Below are positions 57,436 through 64,000 of a DNA stretch of 64,000 nt, in pieces. The position numbers and the translations under genes were made by a program. The stretch is taken from NCBI RefSeq assembly GCF_907164915.1, contig NC_061863.1, positions 46,659,382 to 46,723,381 on the forward strand, in the 5' to 3' direction. How positions within the stretch are numbered: the stretch's first letter is position 1; each line of letters begins with the position of its first letter. The DNA comes from Impatiens glandulifera (Eukaryota > Streptophyta > Magnoliopsida > Ericales > Balsaminaceae). The notes under the pieces are model-generated. The model was not told the DNA's origin. It saw only the letters and a program-made list of their open reading frames with translations, and ran no database searches.

Positions 57436-60323
57436 CTAGTTCCGTCTTCGGTTAGATCTAGCATTCCTCCTATTAGGGGCAGAGTTAGAAGGGTTGGACT
57501 GCACAGGCAAAACGGTTCCCCCTCTGATGTCATTTCCTTCGGATGAGTTAGCTAGAGTTTTTCGCGCTTCAATGTAAACTTTCAAGTCCCTGATCTGCAA
57601 TTATCAACTATTCCATGAGAGAGCTCTCAGATCATAATACAAAGTTTTTTTTAGATGAAAACCAAGATTACCTGTTCCTCCAATTCCAGTTCCTTGGTTT
57701 TACTAGAGGTCAGCGTTGAAATCAACCTGCAAATGTGGCAGAAAATAAATAAAATTTTGCAGCCATAAGCTTCAATTGCGGCAGGGCAGTAGAAACCTGC
57801 ATTTAAATGAGTTTTTAAGCTATTTTTTTCTACAAAGACTTACAAATGAGGAAAATACCACTTCTTTTAGACCGTGGATTTTTTCTTTGTGAAGAATCGA
57901 ACCTCCTTAGTTCAATACTCTTATTATTCGAATAAGTGAAAATCTTGGGAACAGCCATCATGTCAAGCATACAAAGAGATTGAGGTTACTTAAGGATGTG
58001 TACCTGTTATTCATCTCCTTAAGTTCATTCTGTACGCTTTCCTGTTCTTTTAGAAGTTCCCTGTTAGCCTGAGGATAAAAAAGGGAGACACGATAAGAGC
58101 ATCTGATATGGCTAAATACTTAAAATGTGATGAGAAGGTACTTGCATCTAAAGCAGCGTTCTTTTCCATAGTAGCCTTCTCCAGTTTGTATTGGACATCC
58201 TGCAAGCCTGAACTTATAGCTCTATCAACTTCTTTGGATATCCTCATTTCCTTGTTGGTTTTCGCCTCCACAAGCAGTAATTCATAGTGCTGTAAGAGTA
58301 ATAATGGAATAAATAGCTTGTAGATTTTTTTTGTACAAAACAATTTCATCAAGAGAATATGTCCCAACCATATGAAAAAGAAGTTCAGCAAACCTAATGC
58401 ATTTTTTCTTCTTTATAAGGGAGATCAACCGTGAATGAATGACACATCAAATAAAACATAGCCATGAAAATAAGTCAATACTTACTCGTCTTTGAGTATG
58501 GAGTTGGGTTGCTAGAACATGGTGATACTCGTTCAATGTCTGATGCCAACAAAAATAAATTAGAAAACGAATTATTGATTTGTCAATGATATAGAAGCTA
58601 TAATTAGGTAGCATGCCCATGTTATATTTTAAGGGAAACAACAAAGAGACTGAACCCAAGACAATCATTTGGAAACACTTATTTCTTTTACAGATATCTC
58701 ATCTGGATGTGGATATAAATGAGCTCACGTTTAAAAACAGAACTTAGTAAAATACACATTAAATTTTTTAACAACGGTTCTCAATTGGATTTCTGATCCA
58801 ATCCAAAAACATAAAGTGTTTCCAAATGACAGGACTGATTTCCAAGTGGGAGTAAGGGTTCAAGAAATAAACAAGCAAGGTAATGTGAAGACCTCAGTCT
58901 GCAGTAGTAAACATGCCTACAAAGACTCATCAATGTGCAAGTCAGAATTTCCTAGTAAAGTTCAAGAAGGATTCTGTTTCAAAACATCCATTACCGCTTC
59001 GACTTTGCTGTTAAAAATAGTCTCAGAAATTTCAGTGTCGTCGTTGCAGCTGCAGGTACCACATTCTCCAGGATGTATCTCACATTCGGAGTTGCTAATT
59101 GCTGATTTTCCATCAACTTTCGATTGATTTAGTCTATGAACATATAAGTCACCCACATAATCCCAGACTTGCTGTGAACTCAGTTCAAGAGAATAACAAT
59201 GGTTTGTGTCATTCCAATGCTTAACAGCATGCCTTTCTCGATACCTATATTTCAGGGATATGACGGCCTATAAAACATACATGTATAAACGCAAATTACA
59301 AGAAGAAGAAAAAATATTTTACCTCCCACATCCAACAAATCCACAAATCAAACAAATCCAGAGATTGTTCGTTGACATGCAAACAGCACAAGTAGGTTTC
59401 TCATCTTCCCGTTGATGGCAAAGTCTGCAAACCTGTTGGTATGATACTACATTATTGAAAGAACCAAAGGAAAAAGAAAAGAAAAGAGAAACTCACTTGA
59501 CAAGACAAATATGTCCATTTTGAAACACATGGACATTGAAAAGAGTGATCGCAAAGTGTGGTTTGTATTCCACTGGTATCATAATCCAATCTCTCTAAGG
59601 ATGCAAAAAAAAAACAAGTCAATAAGTAACAAAATGTTAGGATTATCCTTAACATAGACTAAAAAATGGTTAACCCAATCACCTAAACAAACAGGACAAG
59701 TTGGCAATTCAACAAATCCTTCAGGAGGTGTACCAGCTTCTTTGTCATTCTCTGTGAACTCTTCACATTGACTAAAATATAAGTGGCAGAGTTCAGCCTG
59801 AAGATAGAAAGATGAATCGTACATGATATTAAAGAACAAAATTGCTAACTTACAAGAACTACTACTACTACTACCTCGGAGGGACTGAATCGTTTTCCAT
59901 TCAATTCAGTGTAAAAGATATCCGCTGAAGTCTGATCAAGGAACTGGAGTAAGACGCTGTATCGATCCTCCATGGCATCGTTCCTACAATTGACGAGAAA
60001 TAAGTGGCTGTGTTTCGAAAAAGAAAGTTTAGGAGGAGATGGAATTTGGACCTGATGAATAGAACCCTTGATAGAGTATCGAGATTAGTTCCGCAGAAGA
60101 GGAGGAAATCGTCGGAGGAGAGATAATTGGGCACCGCGAGTACTATGAGAGTAGTAGAACGAGGGGCGGAATGAGAGAGCGAGGAAGCGAAAGGTACGGT
60201 GCGGAAGAGATGCGGCAAGCCCTTCCTCTCAAGTACGATCGCCGGTTTCGCAGCGGAGGTTGTGGTTACGCCGGTGGAGACTGGCCGGAGTTCGTCAACG
60301 GAGTGAATTTTAACTCTATACAT
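57436..60323 (-). CDS. BRAP2 RING ZnF-UBP protein, BRIZ1/BRIZ2-type E3 ubiquitin ligase
   Basis: Eleven exons on minus join to 476 aa: 60052-60323, 59875-59983, 59683-59797, 59497-59594, 59323-59432, 58995-59244, 58486-58539, 58146-58289, 58004-58068, 57672-57726, 57436-57594. Start [19 protein letters not shown]2 RNA-recognition-like domain about 45-155 ([15 protein letters not shown]); RING 161-203 ([25 protein letters not shown]); ZnF-UBP from about 213 ([30 protein letters not shown]); coiled coil about 325-440; basic tail [12 protein letters not shown]. In Arabidopsis, BRIZ1 and BRIZ2 form a heteromeric E3 needed for seed germination; family length is about 480 aa, so this is full length. 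Intron 8 needs a GC donor (GAT|GCAAGT) to stay in frame; the adjacent GT would give a stop. Which of the two paralogues this is cannot be decided here. Confidence 0.93.
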
Positions 60324-60352
60324 TCTCTCTCTCTCTCTTTCTTTCTTTCACA
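60324..60352. repeat. CT microsatellite in the BRIZ-type gene leader
   Basis: (CT)n followed by CTTT units immediately before the start codon, so the mRNA leader is GA-rich. Common in plant 5' UTRs. Confidence 0.8.
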
Positions 60353-62062
60353 AATACTCAACTGGAGAATAATAAATATGTATATAAATGAGCTAAGAGG
60401 GTTTCAAAAACAAAATTTTATTTTCATCTATACAAAAACCTCTAGAAAGGGTGAATTATTATTTTATTTTATTTGATGCCTTTATTTTGAAGTTAGATGG
60501 TGTTATATTTTATTCCATTCTAACATTATATTTAATTGGATAATATATTATATGAAAAATGTTTAAGGTAGAGAATTTGAGGGTGAATAAGACATAATTT
60601 GATTGGCTGAAAAAATAATAATTTTTTTTTTCTCTATTTTCTCAACATTTATTATTTTTTCAAGCAAGTGATGCTGTGACACGTTGTTCATTCTCTTGTC
60701 ATTCCTTCTTTGTCACTATTTATATGTTATTTCAAATATTTATAATACGAATAATACTTAATTTTAATTTTTGGTGAACCGTTTCTTCTTAATATTCACC
60801 CATTGTCTTTTTAATATTTTCTCGAAAGTATGCGCATTCCTTTCTTAGCAAAAAAAAAAAAAAATAATAATAATAAATGATATGAAGTTGTCAATAAATA
60901 AATGTCATCCTCAACAAATTTCAAGATGGTAAAATTTTCTTTATTGATTTTTTTATAATATTTAAATTCTTATTTAATTATTTTGATTTTTTAAATATTA
61001 TTTTATAATATAACTCTTTGAAATTATAAATATTAGTTGTCCAAAGTTTCTCTTAAAATAAAGCTTTCCAAAAGTTAAATTTCTTTTATTTTTACTGTTC
61101 TTGAGTTTGTGTTATATTTTTTTCGATTTGATATCTTGTTTAGTTGGATCGAATTTTTCATCCTGAATTTTTATAATTCGAATAGGTGATTTATTTGCTG
61201 CTCATACCCTTCGATTGTCTTGGTGATCATTTATCGAGTTCGTGTTTATCCATTCTTAAAATCAAAGTAGATAAAGTTATTGGATCTGAAATTGTTTTTT
61301 TTATTTTTCCAATAAAGAGTCACTGAAACAGATATTTCAGTCGAAAACCCTCTTACAAGTATACTCTCATTATTTTTATAAGTTTATTATTTTTCGACAA
61401 TATATGTAAATAATAAGTTATCACTTGACAAAACATTTTATAGAGTTGTTTATCAACCATCAGTTAATGACAAAATTCACTACCGTTTAAAATATTTGAT
61501 AGAGAATCTTTCGACACCGTTTGATTGCTTTGTTCAACTTGCTTTATTTCATCACTCATTGTTATAGATCTTTGGAGTCAAGTTAAAAAAATTACAAGAT
61601 TATTCGATCCTCGTCATTAGAATTTTAATTATTACAATATATCATATTATTTAACATATAAATTTTTATTTTAGTTATTTTAATTCTATTAACATTATTT
61701 TGCAATTCAATTTTTGATAAGTAACTATTTTTTTTTTGAATTAATGATTTTTTTTAAATTAAGAATGGGAATAAGATGCAAATAATATATAAACTTTGCA
61801 AAAGAACAAAGAAACGAAATTACATTTAATGAATAATTGTTATTTTGACCACCTTAATGTTTATACATATTCAATTTCAATCCCTATACTCTATTCCATC
61901 TCATATTGCTCCCCAATCATAAAAAAATGTGATTAATTATTTTTTATTACCAGCGTGACATCCACGTGGATGTCTATTGTGTTTTTATTTTTTAAATTTC
62001 GTTTCATGTTTTTCTAAAAATAGTTTTTTATTGATTTTTTAATATATTTTGAAGATAAAGAT
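60353..62062. other. Intergenic region between the BRIZ-type gene and the LTR element
   Basis: Contains the BRIZ-type promoter on minus (no clear TATA seen). At 60560-60720 is a possible MITE: GATTGGCTGAAAAAATAATA at about 60601 is inverted at about 60648-60668 (TTATTATTTTTTCAAGCAA). No gene is recognised. Confidence 0.5.
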
Positions 62063-63356
62063 TGTTAGGATCTAGGTCGCCGCTGGTGGACCGGGGGTTG
62101 GACCGGTTAGCGGTTCTCACTCGTAGGGTGGTGATTAATCCGGTTAAAGATTAATACCGGGGTTTCAATACTACACAACTTGTCACAAACCCTTGAACTA
62201 GGTTCAAGCGCGGAAGAGGTTTGCTTTCAAGTTGAAGCGGTACACGTGTATGATAGGCGGAGTCGGTTTCGGATGATGGAGATTTGAAGAATGGTGGGTC
62301 GGTTTCGGTTATCTGGATATGCGGTATGGTCAGTAGTAAGTCGGTTTGGAGCGGTATGGTTAAGTTAGTCGGTTATGTAAGGAAGCCAACAGAAAGTAAA
62401 TAACACAACAGAGTTTTATGGATGTTCGGAGATAAAACTCCTACGTCACCCCTTCCTCTCGAAACCGCGAGAAGGATATTCACTAAGGAATACAAGTACA
62501 ATTCGATCGAGACTTATTTCCTGCTCGATAACACTCTTACAATTCTCACTGAAATTGTAGCACACACACTTAGAATTTAGCACTTAGGCTTTCTTAGAAT
62601 ACCACACTGTTATTGTAGTAAATGCTTTTAGCTCTTGTTATCCCAATGTATATCCCGCATTTACTCTTCTGCAACTGCCTCCTTTTATAGGTGAAATATG
62701 CCAACGGTCATATTTCAAAGCCTTGAATCTGATTGGCTGATCAGAGATGCAGTGATTCAGTGTCTCAGACCTGCGGTCTTCTCCTCAGACCTGACGGTCA
62801 ATCTCAGACCTGGCATCCTGTTTCAGACCTGCCGGTCTGTAAAGCAAACCTGCTGGGTTTGTCTTTTACTCAATGTAGGCACTGTCTGCTTGGACAGTTG
62901 TCTGTACTTTGAAGATTTCCTTTCTGGCTTATCCCGAAGTAGAAAGATCCGGTAGTACTGTTTTTCTGCAGCCTACAGTCTTTCCTCAGACTTGCATGGA
63001 TATGGAAGTATTCAGTCTGTTCCTTTGGTATCATTCTCAACAGATACCCAAAGTGTCTTCTTGTGCAGGTCGGCCTCTTGACTTGGCCTAGGTTGGCCAC
63101 TTGACTTGGCCGAATATCTTTTGACAGTGAAGTGACCGGGCTTATTCCGGTTATGTTTGTCTTGTGAATTGATCGGCTGTTTGAGCTTTGGCCGATCCTT
63201 CCTTGGTCACGTTCTAAGTATGCTTGATCGGTTTGGTACCTTGACCGGTTCGGTTACTTCATTTGGTTTTCTTATTTATCCGGTCCGGTTCCTCGTTCCT
63301 GCATAGGAAGTTTGTTTAAGTTAGGTTTATTTGAACCGGTATGAATTTATCTAACA
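62063..63356 (-). mobile_element. 3' LTR of a minus-strand LTR retrotransposon
   Basis: On minus it starts TGTTAGATAAATTC and ends CTAGATCCTAACA, giving TG..CA ends within a short TGTTAG/CTAACA inverted repeat; length 1294 bp. A purine tract directly precedes it (63357-63370). A TATAAAAG box at 62682-62689 (minus) gives a U3 of roughly 0.7 kb. Four CAGACCTG units lie 77-150 bp before the TATA box. The internal region extends to the right and leaves the window, so gypsy or copia cannot be assigned. Confidence 0.75.
62682..62831 (-). promoter_or_regulatory. LTR promoter: TATA box and four upstream ~20-bp repeats
   Basis: TATAAAAGGAGG on minus at 62689 downward. CAGACCTG (plus-strand reading) occurs at 62766, 62786, 62805 and 62824, a regular 19-20 bp period with CGGTC after three of the four units. 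Such U3 repeats often act as enhancers in plant retroelements. Confidence 0.6.
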
Positions 63357-63542
63357 ATTTCTCCCTTTTTGATTATTTTATTTAAAATTATCAAAATCAT
63401 GTAAGTTTGCAACCGTAGGCCGGTTGTTTTGTTTGGCCAATTTTTGAAAAATATTTTGAGGGAGGGGTTTGGAAGAATCTCTATCTTTTATCTAACAATT
63501 TCTCCCTTTTTGATTATTTTATTTAAAATTATCAAAACCAAG
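63343..63542. repeat. Duplicated LTR-start/polypurine-tract segment
   Basis: TTATCTAACAATTTCTCCCT and the following TTTTTGATTATTTTATTTAAAATTATCAAAA occur at 63347-63400 and again at about 63488-63538. The spacer between is about 90 bp. The two copies are nearly identical. Confidence 0.85.
63357..63370 (-). other. Polypurine tract
   Basis: AAAAAGGGAGAAAT on minus, directly before the TGTTAG start of the LTR; primes plus-strand synthesis in LTR elements. The same tract with its flanks is repeated at about 63498-63511. Confidence 0.65.
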
Positions 63543-63656
63543 TAGAAGTGCAAAATAAGGCCGGTGTTCAAAAATAACTTGATATATATATTTATAGCTA
63601 ACCAAGAAAGACAAAGCATAAATACTTAAGACAAATAAGAAAAGGAAGGAGAGTCC

Positions 63657-64000
63657 CTATTCCGAGTCCGTGAATTCGTAGGCGCTCTTCTTTCTCTTCG
63701 GTGGTGGTGGCGGTTGCGGTTGAGAGGATCGTGGTCTTTTAGACCGGGACCGCAGCTGTTCTTCGACTTCGTCCTCTACTGGGTCGGCTTGCTGCGAGGT
63801 ACCTGTCTCGACCAGTTCAGAGATTGTGTTGAGCGTCTCGACAATTCGAACTTTCTTACTAGCCGGCTTCTTTCTTTTCTTTGATGCTGAGGCGGAGACG
63901 ACCGGTGCTGAAGCAGAGGGGGCCACTTTCTTTTTCTTCTTGTTTGCTTCGGAGAACTCTTCCAGCCCACGTTTTTGTCTCTCCAGCCGTTCGGCATCAT
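63657..64000 (-). CDS. C-terminal part of an LTR-element ORF, Lys-rich and low complexity (partial)
   Basis: Open from the right edge to a TAG at 63657-63659. It reads DAERLERQKRGLEEF, SEANKKKKKVAPSASAP, KKRKKPASKKVRIVETLN, then acidic DPVEDEVEEQ, basic RSRSKRPRSSQPQ, a proline run with KRKK, and ends YEFTDSE. Several nuclear-localisation-like clusters are visible. It ends about 290 bases before the polypurine tract, so it is the last ORF of the retroelement, but it does not look like integrase or RNase H. No domain is recognised. A gag-like or extra ORF of a non-autonomous element is possible. The true start lies outside the window. Confidence 0.55.
   Translation of the reverse strand, partial: DAERLERQKRGLEEFSEANKKKKKVAPSASAPVVSASASKKRKKPASKKVRIVETLNTISELVETGTSQQADPVEDEVEEQLRSRSKRPRSSQPQPPPPPKRKKSAYEFTDSE

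Noticed and set aside
58816..59156. Plus-strand 103-codon frame in the BRIZ-type gene
   Set aside because: Antisense shadow of the ZnF-UBP exon, which has clear family motifs on minus.
60560..60720. MITE near the BRIZ-type gene
   Set aside because: One internal inverted pair is visible but terminal ends and target duplication could not be identified, so it is not listed as an element.

Overview
This is nuclear DNA from a flowering plant, almost certainly a eudicot. It is very AT-rich, its genes have many introns with GT/AG borders, and it is full of plant transposon families (FAR1/MULE, hAT, CACTA, LINE, LTR elements, MITEs). The species cannot be named from the sequence. Three intact-looking protein genes are present: an Aux/IAA auxin-response repressor (11243-12013, +), a full TOPLESS co-repressor gene (CDS 45972-55970, +, 25 coding exons, 1146 aa), and a BRIZ-type RING/ZnF-UBP E3 ligase gene (57436-60323, -, 11 exons, 476 aa). 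Everything else is transposon remnant, tandem repeat or AT-rich DNA.

Layout. 1-2.7 kb: AT-rich DNA and an old repeat. 2.8-5.0 kb: decayed FAR1/FRS (MULE-derived) gene interrupted by a 292-bp hAT-type MITE with a perfect 8-bp target duplication. 5-10.8 kb: gene-free, with a second hAT-type MITE at 8.3 kb and a G-box pair at 9.05 kb. 10.8-12.0 kb: Aux/IAA gene with auxin-response motifs upstream. 12.6-13.15 kb: foldback MITE carrying five exact copies of a CpG-rich 32-bp repeat. 13.3-21.4 kb: dead CACTA element with TNP2 and TnpA-like remnants and two nested insertions. 21.5-24.0 kb: LINE remnant with ORF1 pieces only. 24-34.8 kb: extremely AT-rich DNA with long TA microsatellites, direct duplications and a diverged inverted repeat. 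34.9-43.9 kb: four copies, in both orientations, of one unidentified repeat family that keeps a promoter-like module (hairpin about 122 bp before a TATA box) and a GACCGAG-type minisatellite. 44-45.4 kb: a MULE-type MITE and a local duplication just upstream of TOPLESS. 45.6-60.3 kb: the TOPLESS and BRIZ-type genes, convergent. 62-64 kb: 3' end of a minus-strand LTR retrotransposon (1.29-kb LTR, polypurine tract, C-terminal part of an ORF) running off the right edge.

How the genes relate. Aux/IAA proteins repress auxin-response factors by recruiting TOPLESS through an LxLxL (EAR) motif. The Aux/IAA here has that motif at its extreme N terminus, and the TOPLESS here keeps the residues of the EAR-binding groove. 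A repressor and its co-repressor therefore lie about 34 kb apart, probably by chance. The BRIZ-type ligase belongs to a family that promotes seed germination in Arabidopsis as a heteromeric E3 and has no obvious tie to the other two.
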